NCBI RefSeq assembly: GCF_000429845.1
Contig: NZ_KE386975.1
Location: forward strand, 42,719 to 81,956
Source: Comamonas composti DSM 21721
GTDB taxonomy: Bacteria; Pseudomonadota; Gammaproteobacteria; Burkholderiales; Burkholderiaceae_C
Direction of reading: 5' to 3'
Length of the DNA: 39,238 bases
Shown: piece by piece, positions 30,179 to 38,890 of the stretch
Layout of the letters: each line of letters begins with the position of its first letter
How positions within the stretch are numbered: the stretch's first letter is position 1
Translations under genes and position numbers: made by a program
The notes under the pieces: generated by a model
What the model was told of the DNA's origin: nothing
The model's database searches: none
Seen by the model: the letters and a program-made list of their open reading frames with translations, nothing else

Positions 30179-32019
30179 GGCGACACTCCCAGGCGCTTGA
30201 GGGTGTCGCGCAGGGATTGGTTGTCGGGGCTTGCCGCCTGGGCCTGGCGCCAGATCTTGCGCGCGCCGTCTTTCTGGCCCTGGGCCCACAGCACCTCGCC
30301 CAGGTGGGCGGCTATCTCGGCATCGGGGCGCTTGGCATAGGCTTTCTCCAGCAGCTCGCGTGCTGCATCGAGATCGCCCTGGCGGAATTTGACCCAGCCC
30401 AGGCTGTCGGTGATGAAGGGATCGCCGGGGGCCATCTCCAATGCCTTGACCACGAGCTGCTCGGCTTCGTCGAGGTGGATGCCGCGCTCAGCGAAGGAGT
30501 AGCCCAGGGCGTTGTACGCATGCTGGAAGTCGGGCTGGCGCGCAATGATGCCGCGCAGCAGCTTCTCCATCTCCTGGTGCCGGCCCAGGCGCTCGGCCAG
30601 CAGGGCGGCGTCGTAGGCGAGTTCGGGGTCTTTGGGAGCCTGTTGCAGCATTTGCAGCTGCAGTGCATAGGCCTGTTCGACGCGGCCGGCATCACGCAGC
30701 AGTTGCACCTTGGTCAGTTGCTTGAGGCGCTGCTGGCTGGGGCCGTTGGCGGGCACGGCATCGATCAGGGCCAGGGCCTGGTCGGGCTTGTTCTGGCGCA
30801 GCAGCAGGGCGGCGCGCCGGGCCTGCACGCTCAGTGCATTGGAGGCATCTGCAATCTGGCTCAGCAGCTCGTCGGCCTTGGCGTACTGGCCTTGCTGCTC
30901 GGCCAGTTGGGCCTGTAGCAGATAGTGCTGGGACTGGGCTGCGCTGCGCGCCACGCCGGGGGGAAGCTGCGGGATCAGGGCGCCAAACCTGTCCACGGAT
31001 TTGCGCGCGGCCTCGAGCTCGCCCGCGCGCAGTTGCAGGCTGGCCTGCAGGGCCCAGGCCTCGGGGTAGTCGGGGGTTTCCTGGGTGATGGTGTCCAGCA
31101 GGCCACGAGCCTCTTTCAGGCGCTGCTGCTCCAGCAGGGCGCGTGCATAGGCCATGCGCATCTGGGCGCTGGGCGTCTTGGCCAGATAGCGCTGGACCAC
31201 GGGCTCGGCTTCGGGCAGGCCGGCTTCAAGCAGTTCCATGGCCAGCAGGGCGCCTGCGCCCGTGTCGGGCTCGAGCGCCTGGGCCTTCTCCAGGGCCAGC
31301 ACGGCCGCCTGCCTCTGGTCGGCATTGAGGCGCATGTGGCCTATGGTGGCCCAGGCCATGGCGCCAGTCTCGGGCTTGGCGAGCTCGGGCTCCATGGCCG
31401 ACTCGACCACGTCGGCCGCCAGGGCCTTGTCCCCGGCATTGTTGTAGAGCTGGGTAATGGCCAGAAAGGCCGCGGGCTTGGAGGGTGCGGGCGTGAGCGC
31501 GATCTCGCGCTTGAGATAGGCGCCGGAGTCGCCTATGCGGTTCAGGGCGACGAGAATCTGCAGCACGAACCGGTTGGCATCGCGCGACTCGGGATAGGCT
31601 TCGAGCCAGGCCCTGGCGTTGATCAAGGCCCGGTCGCCGGAGCGCGACTGCAAGGCCAGCTCGGTCGCGCGGCGGTAGAGCTGCTCGCTGTTGCTGGTGC
31701 GCGCGGCCTCCATCAGCATGGCCTGGGCGTCAAGCAAGGCGCCTTCGCTGGCCGCAATCTCGCCGACCAGAATCTCGTAGAACAGCTCGGCATTGAGAGC
31801 GGCACGCTGGTCTTCTGGCGAAAGCGCATCGCTGTCGTGGGGTTGCGCCTGCACCTGTGCGGCATCCGGTGCACTGGGGGGCGTCCTGGGCTTGGCTGCG
31901 GCAGAGCCCGCAAAAGAAAAGCCCAGGGCCAGGGCGGCGGCCAGGCCTGTAAGGCGTAGGAGATGAGGCATCGAATCATAATAATCGAAGCCCATTGCGC
32001 TTGAGTTTTGCTCCTTCAA
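30175..32019 (-). CDS. Periplasmic TPR-repeat protein upstream of lolB
   Basis: 614 residues from TTG 32019, chosen because AGGAGG lies 7 nt upstream; ATG 31995 or 31971 are alternatives nearer the signal peptide. The export signal ([20 protein letters not shown]) ends near SAAAK. The rest is an array of helical TPR-type repeats: [60 protein letters not shown] and canonical TPRs such as [20 protein letters not shown] and [20 protein letters not shown]. It overlaps lolB by 4 bp, so the products may cooperate in outer-membrane lipoprotein trafficking; that role is inference. It is divergent from mutM with an 18-bp gap. Confidence 0.85.
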   Translation of the reverse strand: MKEQNSSAMGFDYYDSMPHLLRLTGLAAALALGFSFAGSAAAKPRTPPSAPDAAQVQAQPHDSDALSPEDQRAALNAELFYEILVGEIAASEGALLDAQAMLMEAARTSNSEQLYRRATELALQSRSGDRALINARAWLEAYPESRDANRFVLQILVALNRIGDSGAYLKREIALTPAPSKPAAFLAITQLYNNAGDKALAADVVESAMEPELAKPETGAMAWATIGHMRLNADQRQAAVLALEKAQALEPDTGAGALLAMELLEAGLPEAEPVVQRYLAKTPSAQMRMAYARALLEQQRLKEARGLLDTITQETPDYPEAWALQASLQLRAGELEAARKSVDRFGALIPQLPPGVARSAAQSQHYLLQAQLAEQQGQYAKADELLSQIADASNALSVQARRAALLLRQNKPDQALALIDAVPANGPSQQRLKQLTKVQLLRDAGRVEQAYALQLQMLQQAPKDPELAYDAALLAERLGRHQEMEKLLRGIIARQPDFQHAYNALGYSFAERGIHLDEAEQLVVKALEMAPGDPFITDSLGWVKFRQGDLDAARELLEKAYAKRPDAEIAAHLGEVLWAQGQKDGARKIWRQAQAASPDNQSLRDTLKRLGVSP

Positions 32020-32037
32020 GAATCACCCTCCTGTCCC

Positions 32038-32862
32038 ATGCCTGAACTGCCAGAAGTCGAAGTCACACGCCGCGCCTTTGCCGAACCCATTGCGGGCGCC
32101 CACATCCAGAGTCTGAGAATGGGCAAGCCCCTGCGCTGGCCTCTGGGCCTGGATCCCCAGAGGCTGGTGGGGCGGGATGTGCTGGGTGTGCGGCGCCGGG
32201 GCAAATATCTGTTGCTCGACTTGAGCGAAGGCCTGCTTTTGCTGCACCTGGGCATGTCGGGCAGCCTGCGCTTTGCGCCTGGTGGCGAAGCCGAGCTCGG
32301 GCCGGCTGGAGCGCATGACCATTTCGATCTTCAGACTTCGCAAGGCTTGCTGCGGCTGCATGATCCGCGGCGCTTCGGCGCTGCCGTGTATGTGTCCGGC
32401 GAAGCCGATCCCCTGGCACGCAAGCTACTAGGCCGGTTGGGCATGGAGCCGCTGGAGCCGGGTTTTGGCTTCGAGGCCTTCAAGAGCCAGCTGCTGCTCA
32501 GCCGCATGCCCATCAAGCAGTTGCTGCTGGGCGGCAAGGTGGTTGTGGGCGTGGGCAATATCTATGCGTGCGAGGTCCTGTTCATCGCGCGCATCGCGCC
32601 TACCCAGAGTGCGCGCGAGATCGGTCCGCGCAAGATGCGCGCGCTCCACGAGGCGATTCGCAGCGTGCTGGCCCAGGCGGTTGCGAAGGGCGGCACCACG
32701 CTGCGCGACTTTTCCGCGCCCGACGGCATGCCCGGGCACTTCCAGCTCGAAACCCAGGTCTACGGCCGCCAGGGGCAGGCCTGCCAGCGCTGTGCTGGTC
32801 CCATACAACTGCTGCGCCAGGGACAGCGCAGCACCTATTACTGCCCGCGCTGTCAGAAGTAG
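32038..32862 (+). CDS. mutM: Formamidopyrimidine-DNA glycosylase
   Basis: 274 residues from ATG 32038, fixed by the catalytic N-terminal PELPEVE (Pro2 acts as nucleophile, Glu3). It excises 8-oxoguanine and formamidopyrimidines. Further motifs: [12 protein letters not shown] with the phosphate-contacting Lys, [42 protein letters not shown] and the H2TH region [15 protein letters not shown]. The zinc finger is C-x2-C...C-x2-C in CQRCAGPI and YYCPRCQK at the C-terminus. It leads a run with a dynamin-like gene and mutY, so both glycosylases of the GO repair system are within 4 kb. Confidence 0.97.
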   Translation: MPELPEVEVTRRAFAEPIAGAHIQSLRMGKPLRWPLGLDPQRLVGRDVLGVRRRGKYLLLDLSEGLLLLHLGMSGSLRFAPGGEAELGPAGAHDHFDLQTSQGLLRLHDPRRFGAAVYVSGEADPLARKLLGRLGMEPLEPGFGFEAFKSQLLLSRMPIKQLLLGGKVVVGVGNIYACEVLFIARIAPTQSAREIGPRKMRALHEAIRSVLAQAVAKGGTTLRDFSAPDGMPGHFQLETQVYGRQGQACQRCAGPIQLLRQGQRSTYYCPRCQK

Positions 32863-33000
32863 GGATCTGGATCAAGCTTTTGACGGAATTGGCAAGGCCG
32901 TGCGAGGGTAGGATGGCGGCCTTTATCAATCCATAAGAGAGCAGCCTGCGATGCTATGCTTTGTGAACAACAGGCATTGGCCATAGGGCGGGGAGTCATG

Positions 33001-34980
33001 ATGCAGGCATCGTTCAACGAGCAATTCGACCGCCATGGTGCGTGGCGCCGGGGGTTTGCACAGCAATTGCATGGCCTGCGCGAATGGCTGCTGTCCCAGG
33101 ACCTGCTGGATGCAGCCGTGCAGGAAAGGCTGCAAAGGCTTGAGGCCCAGGTGCGCGGCGACAAGGTCATGGTGGCCTTCGTGGCCGAGTTCTCGCGTGG
33201 CAAGTCCGAGCTCATCAATGCCATCTTCTTCGCCCATTACGGCCGCCGCCTCATGCCGGCCAGCGCCGGGCGCACCACCATGTGCCCCACCGAGCTCGGC
33301 TGGGATGGCGAACTGCAGGCCGGCCTGCGCCTGCTGCCCATAGAGACACGTGAATCGGCCGACAGCCTGGGCCAGTGGCGCGCGCGCGCCGATGCCTGGC
33401 AGCAGTTCCCCATCGACGTGGACAACGCCCAGCAGATCGCCGATACCCTGGCCAAGGTCACCGAGGTCCAGAAAGTAACCCAGGCTCAGGCCGAAGCCTG
33501 GGGCTTTGGCCAGCACGGCGCGGCAGGCAGCGCCCTGGTCGATGACAAGGGCATGGTCGAGGTGCCCAGGTGGCGCCATGCGCTGATCAACATGCCCCAT
33601 CCCTTGCTCAAGCAGGGCCTGGTGATCCTGGACACGCCAGGCCTGAATGCCGTGGGCGCCGAGCCCGAGCTCACGGTCAACCTCATACCCCAGGCGCATG
33701 CCGTGGTGTTCGTGCTGGCCGCGGATACGGGCGTGACCCAGTCCGACCTGGTGATCTGGCGTGACCATGTGCTGCCGCCGGAGGCCTGGCCGGGGCGCCA
33801 GTCCCTGTCGGATTCGCGCCTGGTGGTGCTCAACAAGATCGATACGCTGTGGGACAGCCTGAGCTCGGGCCAGGAAGTGCAGGCCCAGTTGCTGCGCCAG
33901 CGCGAGGAATCGGCGCGCATGCTCAGCATGCCCGTGGAGCGCGTGGTGCCGGTCTCCGCGCAAAAAGGTCTGGTGGCCAAGATCGGCAGCGACGGCCAGC
34001 TGCTCCAGGCCAGCGGCCTGCCGGTATTCGAAGAACTGCTGGCCCACGACATCATGGGCCAGCGCCAGCAGGTGCTGCAGGCCGCGGTGGCGGCCAATGT
34101 GCGGCAGATGGAGCTGGAGGTGCAGCGCGTGCTCAACATCCGCAGGCGCGACCTCGACGACCAGATGGCCGAGCTGCGCAGCCTGCGCGGCAAGAATGCT
34201 AGCGTGATTGCGAGCATGCGCCGGCGTGTCGAGGCCGAGCAGCAGGAGTTCGACAGCAGCGCCGCCAAGATCCAGGCCGTGCGCACGGTCTATATGCGCA
34301 TGCTGCGCGAGCTGTTCCGCCTGCTGGGCTCGGGCTCCATCAAGCTGGAGCTGGCCGAGTTGCGCGATGCTCTGGAGCAGCGCGGGCTCAAGCTGGGGGC
34401 ACGCAAGGTCTATGCGGAAACCTTTGAACGCCTGCGCAACCTGGCCGCCAAGGCCCAGGCCCAGGCGGCAGAGATACAGCAAATGCTGGGTGCGAGCTTT
34501 GCGGAGCTCAATGCCGAGTTCGGTTTTTCGCTGCAGCCGCCCGCCAACCTGGAGCTGCCCGAGCTGGCCGCAGACCTGCAGCGCATCGAGGCCGGCTACA
34601 CCCAATACCTGGGCCTGGGCCATGCGCTCAAGCTCAGCAGCGAAGCCTATTCCCAGCGGCTGATCAAGGCCCTGGCGATGCGCCTGCGTACCGTGTTCGA
34701 GTCTGCTGCCAACGATGTGGACCTGTGGAGCAAGGCCGCCACGGCACAGCTCGATGCCCAGTTGAAGGAGCGCAAGCGCAGCTTTGCGAGGCGCATCGAG
34801 GCCATGGACCGCATACAGGGCGCGGCCTCTGGCCTGGTGGAGCGCATTGCCGAGATCGAAGCCGCCGATGCCCAGCTCACGGCCACGCACATGCAGCTCA
34901 GAAAAGCCGCAGCCCTGCTGCTGGCACCGTCGGCGCCAGTCCAGGACACGGCCCGGCAACCCTTTTTGATGGTGGTTTGA
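33001..34980 (+). CDS. Dynamin-family GTPase
   Basis: 659 residues from ATG 33001 with GGGGAG 5 nt upstream; the adjacent ATG 32998 is too close. The GTPase domain has G1 AEFSRGKSELINAIF (Lys68, Ser69), in which the first P-loop Gly is Ala, a switch-type region SAGRTTMCPTELGW, G3 LDTPGLNAV (Asp211) and G4 LNKIDTLWD (Asn278). After ~residue 340 long amphipathic helices follow (RNVRQMELEVQRVLNIRRRD-like, SMRRRVEAEQQEFDSSAAKI, LRNLAAKAQAQAAEIQQML), as in bacterial dynamin-like proteins. No transmembrane helix is obvious. Such proteins remodel membranes or protect the envelope; this one's task is unknown. It ends 4 bp before mutY, so co-expression is likely. Confidence 0.88.
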   Translation: MQASFNEQFDRHGAWRRGFAQQLHGLREWLLSQDLLDAAVQERLQRLEAQVRGDKVMVAFVAEFSRGKSELINAIFFAHYGRRLMPASAGRTTMCPTELGWDGELQAGLRLLPIETRESADSLGQWRARADAWQQFPIDVDNAQQIADTLAKVTEVQKVTQAQAEAWGFGQHGAAGSALVDDKGMVEVPRWRHALINMPHPLLKQGLVILDTPGLNAVGAEPELTVNLIPQAHAVVFVLAADTGVTQSDLVIWRDHVLPPEAWPGRQSLSDSRLVVLNKIDTLWDSLSSGQEVQAQLLRQREESARMLSMPVERVVPVSAQKGLVAKIGSDGQLLQASGLPVFEELLAHDIMGQRQQVLQAAVAANVRQMELEVQRVLNIRRRDLDDQMAELRSLRGKNASVIASMRRRVEAEQQEFDSSAAKIQAVRTVYMRMLRELFRLLGSGSIKLELAELRDALEQRGLKLGARKVYAETFERLRNLAAKAQAQAAEIQQMLGASFAELNAEFGFSLQPPANLELPELAADLQRIEAGYTQYLGLGHALKLSSEAYSQRLIKALAMRLRTVFESAANDVDLWSKAATAQLDAQLKERKRSFARRIEAMDRIQGAASGLVERIAEIEAADAQLTATHMQLRKAAALLLAPSAPVQDTARQPFLMVV

Positions 34981-34984
34981 TACC

Positions 34985-36043
34985 TTGAATGATGCATCCA
35001 TCGCCACGGCCGTCGTGCAGTGGCAGGCCGCCCACGGGCGCAATCATCTTCCCTGGCAGGGCACGCGTGATCCCTACCGGGTCTGGCTCTCGGAAATCAT
35101 GCTGCAGCAAACCCAGGTCACCACGGTGCTTGGCTATTACGAGCGCTTCTTGCAGGCCTTCCCCGACGTGGCCAGTCTTGCTGCAGCCTCTCAGGAGTCC
35201 GTGCTGGCCTTGTGGAGCGGCCTTGGCTATTACAGCCGTGCGCGCAATCTGCACCGCTGTGCGCAAATGGTGGTCGAGCAGTGGGGAGGCATGTTTCCGC
35301 GCAGTGCCGAGGATCTGGCCACTCTGCCCGGCATAGGGCGCTCCACGGCGGCTGCGATCGCGGCCTTTTGCTTTTCCGAGCGTGTGGCCATTCTGGACGC
35401 GAATGTGCGGCGTGTGCTTACGCGTGTTCTGGGGTTCGATGCCGATCTGGCCCAGGCCAAAAATGAGCGCGAGCTTTGGGGCAAGGCCAATGCGCTGTGC
35501 CCTCGCGAGAACCTCGAACAGGCCATGCCGCGCTACACCCAGGGCTTGATGGACCTGGGCGCGACCATCTGCCTGCCGCGCAAGCCAAGCTGCCTGGTCT
35601 GCCCCTTGCATGCGCTGTGCCGGGCCGGCCGGGCTGGCAATCCCGAGGCCTACCCCGTGCGCACGCGCAAGCTCAAACGAAGCTCCGAGGCCTGGTGGCT
35701 GCTGATCGCCGTGGATGAAGAGCGGCGTGTATGGCTGGAGCGCAGGCCTCAGCAGGGCATCTGGGCAGGCCTGTTCAGCCCCAGGGTTTTTGACAGCCGT
35801 GAGGCTCTGGAGCAGGCCGTGGCCCTGCAATGGCCTTCAGCCGGTGCTCCCAGGGATTTGCCGGCCTTTCTGCATGTGCTCACCCACAAGGACTTGCACC
35901 TGCACCCCGTGCTCATCCCCGTGCGCGCGGCTGCCGTGGCCCGGGTTGCTGAAGACGGGCGCTGGGCCGCAGCGGCCGACTGGGCCGGCATGGGGCTGCC
36001 CGCACCTGTGCGCCGTCTGCTTGACGAAGAGCTCGCGTCCTAA
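34985..36043 (+). CDS. mutY: Adenine DNA glycosylase
   Basis: 352 residues from TTG 34985, the only start available before an in-frame stop upstream (34967). It removes A opposite 8-oxoG. Catalytic residues fit E. coli numbering exactly: Glu37 in YRVWLSEIMLQQTQV and Asp138 in VAILDANVRRVLTR, with the helix-hairpin-helix LATLPGIGRSTAAAIAAF. The iron-sulfur motif C-x6-C-x2-C-x5-C is present (CLPRKPSCLVCPLHALC). The C-terminal Nudix-like domain (WWLLIAVDEERRVWLERRPQ, GIWAGLFSPRVF, FLHVLTHKDLHLHPVLIP) reads 8-oxoG. It is coupled to the dynamin-like gene. Confidence 0.97.
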   Translation: MNDASIATAVVQWQAAHGRNHLPWQGTRDPYRVWLSEIMLQQTQVTTVLGYYERFLQAFPDVASLAAASQESVLALWSGLGYYSRARNLHRCAQMVVEQWGGMFPRSAEDLATLPGIGRSTAAAIAAFCFSERVAILDANVRRVLTRVLGFDADLAQAKNERELWGKANALCPRENLEQAMPRYTQGLMDLGATICLPRKPSCLVCPLHALCRAGRAGNPEAYPVRTRKLKRSSEAWWLLIAVDEERRVWLERRPQQGIWAGLFSPRVFDSREALEQAVALQWPSAGAPRDLPAFLHVLTHKDLHLHPVLIPVRAAAVARVAEDGRWAAAADWAGMGLPAPVRRLLDEELAS

Positions 36044-36091
36044 TGGGCCCAGAGCTGGCAGGGCATTGGCTGCAGCAAGGCGCAATGAGTC

Positions 36092-36301
36092 TCAGCATCT
36101 GCGCTGTGCAAGCAACAGGCCGCAGCGCAGCAGCATCCAGGCCTGCCACTGGTCCTTGGTCACCGGGTCCCGCCTGGCCCGGTTGGTGGCTTCTATGATT
36201 TGCAGGCGCAGGTCGCGCAAGGTCTGGCGGTCGCGCAGTTGAGCGGCCTGCTCCCAGGCCTGCTCGCAGTGCCTGCGTTGCTGTTGCTGATCGGTGTTCA
36301 T
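36092..36301 (-). CDS. 69-residue protein of unknown function, coupled to creD
   Basis: ATG 36301 overlaps the creD stop (ATGA), which argues for real translation. The product is soluble-looking and helical: MNTDQQQQRRHCEQAWEQAA, then QLRDRQTLRDLRLQIIEATN, RARRDPVTKDQWQAWMLLRC and a short Cys-ending tail. It is rich in Gln and Arg. I do not recognise a family. The sequence could be a small partner of CreD or simply a neighbour that is read through. It converges on mutY with a 48-bp gap. Confidence 0.55.
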   Translation of the reverse strand: MNTDQQQQRRHCEQAWEQAAQLRDRQTLRDLRLQIIEATNRARRDPVTKDQWQAWMLLRCGLLLAQRRC

Positions 36302-37692
36302 GGCTGTGCAGTCCCGGTCTTGGCTGGATCGTGGGTATTGCCAAATGCATACCAGTCGACGTGGCGTGTGCAGATCATGAGCAGGGCCAGAACCAGGAAC
36401 AGGGCGATGGCACCCACGACCAGGGCGGTCTGCTCCAGTTGCAGCAGTACATAAAGCAGTGCGTAGAGTGCGCCAATGCCTGCGGCAAAAGGCAGGCCGC
36501 GCCGCATGCTGCCCAGGATATGGCTGGCGTAGTAGCCAAGCAGCGTCACGCACGCCACGGCCGCCATGGCATAGGCGCTGGCAAAGCCCAGGTGCTCGGA
36601 CAGACTGATCAGCAGCAGGAAAAAACTGCACAAGGCCGAGCCTACGAACAGGTATTGCACCGGGTGCACGCGCAGCTTCTTGAGCACCTCGAACATGGCC
36701 ACGGCCACAAAGGTCAGGACCACGAAAAGCAGGCCGTATTTGGTCGCGCGGTCGCTCAGCGAATAGGGATTTACGGGATCCACGAAATCCGTGCTCAGCG
36801 TCTCCAGACAGTCCTGGTTGGTGCTGTCATGGTAGGCCTCCTGATCGTGGCTGGTGTGGCAAAGCCGGGCCTGTTCGCGAAACGCCTGCTGGGCCGAGGA
36901 GGCCAGGGCTGAGAGATTCCAGCTGGCGCTAAAGCCTTGTTCGCCAATCTCGCGGCGTGTCGGCAGAAAGCTGCCGCCGAAGGATGGATGGGGCCAGTCG
37001 GCCGAAAGGTTGACCTGGCTCTGGCTGCCAAGCGGTACAAAGGCCAGGCGTTGCGTGCCCACAAGCTCCAGCTCCACGGACAACTCCAGAGGCTTGCCTT
37101 GGGTAAGCAAATCCATGGGAAGCAGGGCGTGAATGCCCTGGGAGTAGCGCTCCAGCCCGGTGCCCGGGGCAGCGTTGAGCGGCGTCTGGTCTGCAAGAAT
37201 GCGTGCGCTGCGCACGCCCCGGGAATCACTCAGGGCCAGGACAATCTTCAAGGGCTCGCAACTCACGCTGGTGACGGAGCCGGCCTTGCTGCCCGTGGCT
37301 GGCTCCAGGTATTCACTGGCATTGGCAAAGCTGGCGTGGATGCGGTCCTTGAGGACATAGCTGTTGACCTTGTGCAGGCTGCGGGCAAGCTCCTGCATGC
37401 TGGCAGAGGCTTCGTGGCGCAGCTCGTCGGGCAGCAGCATGCGCTGGAATTTTTCGGTGGTGAGCTCGGTCTTTGTGCCGTTTTGCACGCTGGTGTGCCG
37501 GGTACAGTTTTGCACCAGCATCGGGCCCATCAAAGTCTGTTGGCCTGCAAGACTGGAGACTACGCCCTGCACCGCATGATCACGGTTGCGTATGCGGTCC
37601 TGCACCACGTCCTGAATCAGGCTCAGGCCGAGCATCAGCAGAGCCAGCATGACAAACAGGGCCCCAAGCTTGGTCAGCAATCGGTTCTTCAT
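36298..37692 (-). CDS. creD: Inner membrane protein CreD
   Basis: 464 residues from ATG 37692 with GGAAACACGAA upstream; a longer upstream frame is not protein-like. An N-terminal helix (LGALFVMLALLMLGLSLIQD) is followed by a large periplasmic region (~40-320; IRNRDHAVQGVVSSLAGQQT, MGPMLVQN, then LELSVELELVGTQRLAFVPL, SFLPTRREIGEQGFSASWNL) and six or so C-terminal helices (KYGLLFVVLTFVAVAMFEVL with KLRVHPVQYLFVGSALCSFF, the CreD hallmark). CreD is the main target of the CreBC two-component system and affects envelope integrity and beta-lactam response in other bacteria. No creB or creC is seen upstream in this window, where a gene-poor stretch and insertion elements begin. Confidence 0.93.
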   Translation of the reverse strand: MKNRLLTKLGALFVMLALLMLGLSLIQDVVQDRIRNRDHAVQGVVSSLAGQQTLMGPMLVQNCTRHTSVQNGTKTELTTEKFQRMLLPDELRHEASASMQELARSLHKVNSYVLKDRIHASFANASEYLEPATGSKAGSVTSVSCEPLKIVLALSDSRGVRSARILADQTPLNAAPGTGLERYSQGIHALLPMDLLTQGKPLELSVELELVGTQRLAFVPLGSQSQVNLSADWPHPSFGGSFLPTRREIGEQGFSASWNLSALASSAQQAFREQARLCHTSHDQEAYHDSTNQDCLETLSTDFVDPVNPYSLSDRATKYGLLFVVLTFVAVAMFEVLKKLRVHPVQYLFVGSALCSFFLLLISLSEHLGFASAYAMAAVACVTLLGYYASHILGSMRRGLPFAAGIGALYALLYVLLQLEQTALVVGAIALFLVLALLMICTRHVDWYAFGNTHDPAKTGTAQP

Positions 37693-38054
37693 TTCGTGTT
37701 TCCGGCGATTGATCAAACCGGCAGTCTCGGCAGCGCCTGTGTGGGACGGATGAAGTCTGTGAAGCCGATGTGAAGCCCATGGGCGAAGGTAAGGTCCCCA
37801 GAGCCATTGCGCGCTCATTTCCAGCAAGGCCCTGGCTGCATGGCGCTAGGTTTGAGGCCGGACTCCGGACACTACGCCACAGCAACTGGCTCGCCGCAGG
37901 CCTTCTCCGAGGCCATGGTGTGCATTGCGTTCGCGGGCAGCAAGGGTTGGAGCGAAATCGGGCGATTTCTTCGCGCTGTGGCTTGCTTGCACCCCGGTGC
38001 AAGCTGCGGCCCATCGACTCGAACTCATCCCGATTGCGTTCCAACGCGGTAGCG

Positions 38055-38079
38055 TAGAGATCGTAAACACGTTCTGAGA
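38055..38079. repeat. Stop-codon-type palindrome, copy B5
   Basis: Core AGATCGTAAACACGTTCT at 38058-38075, identical to B3. No convincing gene ends here, though in-frame stops occur at both edges on the plus strand (TAG 38055-38057, TGA 38075-38077). It may mark the end of a decayed gene. Confidence 0.7.
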
Positions 38080-38175
38080 AGTGCAGGGGCAGGTGCTGCC
38101 TTGCATGGGAGCGGATTTGAATGTGCCCCCATTTTTGAAATTTATGCCCCAAATGTCCCCTGTGGATTGCGGCAC

Positions 38176-38222
38176 GGCGGCCTCAAATCTGAAGTACAAC
38201 ACCCTTCAGAATTGAGGCCGCC
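38176..38222. repeat. 18-bp inverted repeat with 11-nt loop
   Basis: Arms GGCGGCCTCAAATCTGAA (38176-38193) and TTCAGAATTGAGGCCGCC (38205-38222), 17 of 18 paired, loop GTACAACACCC. Length and near-perfection suggest a mobile-element end, a recombination site or a strong terminator. No T-run follows directly. Confidence 0.6.
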
Positions 38223-38240
38223 AGGTCTACAAAGGGGAAA

Positions 38241-38278
38241 AAGAAAAAGGCCGGAAGGTGATGCACCTTCGCGGCCTT
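38241..38278 (-). terminator. Strong terminator-like hairpin, leftward
   Basis: Two-step stem AAGGCCG-GAAGGTG / CACCTTC-(G)-CGGCCTT around ATG, with one bulged base (38247-38278). On the minus strand it is followed by TTTCTTTTTCCCC. It would stop leftward transcription coming from the insertion-element side. Confidence 0.65.
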
Positions 38279-38495
38279 GACTTTGGTTCCGACGGTGACT
38301 ACTCGCACGTTTGCACGCCAAGTCGTGCCACTTCAGGTGGCGTGCCGGGCTGCTCAATCGCTTCAGTCAAATGGCGCGGCCTTGCACGGTGGCTGTGGCT
38401 GTCATGGCATAACTGCGCCTATGGTTTGGGGAGGTTCGGCTTTCAGGGATAGCCCTGTGGCGGCACCAAGACACAGGTTCGATAGGCACACTCGC

Positions 38496-38890
38496 TGACC
38501 CGTCCTAAATTAGGTTGACACCAGGATGGTAGAGCAAAGCCGGGAGCTAACCGGCCAATGACGCCCGGTGCACTGCATCGGGCGTTTGCATTTTGAGCGA
38601 AGAATGCAATCGCTCGTGGTTGTAGATATGCACGGACTGCTCGACCATGCGCCTGGCTTGGCTAAGATCGGCAGGGCGGTGCAGCAGGAGCTCCGTCTTG
38701 AGGATGCCATTGACCCGCTCGGCCAGAGCGTTCTGATAGCAGTCGTAGCCATCGGTCATCGAGCAAGTGACGCCATGGCGCTGATGCAAGGCCTGGTAGT
38801 AGGTGGAGCAATACTGGATACCTCTGTCCGAGTGGTGGATCAGGCGCTGGTGCGTCTGGCGTGTGCGCAGCGCCATCTTCATGGCCGAGG
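38496..38890 (-). mobile_element. IS3-family insertion sequence remnant
   Basis: The left limit is a terminal repeat beginning TGACCCGTCCTAAATTAGG at 38496, the TGACC-type end seen in many IS3-family elements. The orfB 3' end follows inward. The other end is missing: the element is cut near 38890 by the IS256-family sequence. The orfA frame and the second terminal repeat are not present in the window, and no target duplication can be defined. Confidence 0.75.
38547..38890 (-). pseudogene. IS3-family transposase (OrfB) C-terminal fragment
   Basis: About 115 codons of the DDE integrase-core domain, stop TAG at 38549-38547. The second catalytic Asp is in LIHHSDRGIQYCSTYYQAL and the Glu in QNALAERVNGILKTELLL; the end HIYNHERLHSSLKMQTPDAV is the family C-terminal signature. 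The N-terminal part, including the first Asp, is lost where the IS256-family element begins (the frame continues into foreign sequence VYTKFCTP). It cannot be functional. Confidence 0.85.

Larger units (their letters stand above)
37693..38495. other. Gene-poor stretch between creD and the insertion elements
   Basis: About 800 bp without a convincing gene: short frames on both strands lack ribosome sites, family motifs and consistent codon usage. It does hold ordered palindromes: GCTTGCACC-CC-GGTGCAAGC at 37985-38004, repeat B5 at 38058-38075, an 18-bp inverted repeat at 38176-38222 and a terminator-like hairpin at 38241-38278. It may be the remnant of a lost locus such as creBC, or old mobile DNA. 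Confidence 0.5.

Noticed and set aside
32926..35043. A leftward 705-codon frame opposite the dynamin-like gene
   Set aside because: It is an antisense shadow with His/Gln/Leu-biased composition and no domains; the plus strand has intact GTPase motifs.
37580..38152. Leftward and rightward short frames in the gene-poor stretch, including one rightward frame ending exactly at repeat B5
   Set aside because: They lack ribosome sites and recognisable domains, and they overlap each other and the creD 5' end. The coincidence with B5 is noted under that repeat.
38142..38357. A leftward 71-codon frame containing the 18-bp inverted repeat
   Set aside because: It is made largely of palindromic sequence, with a low-complexity product and no ribosome site.
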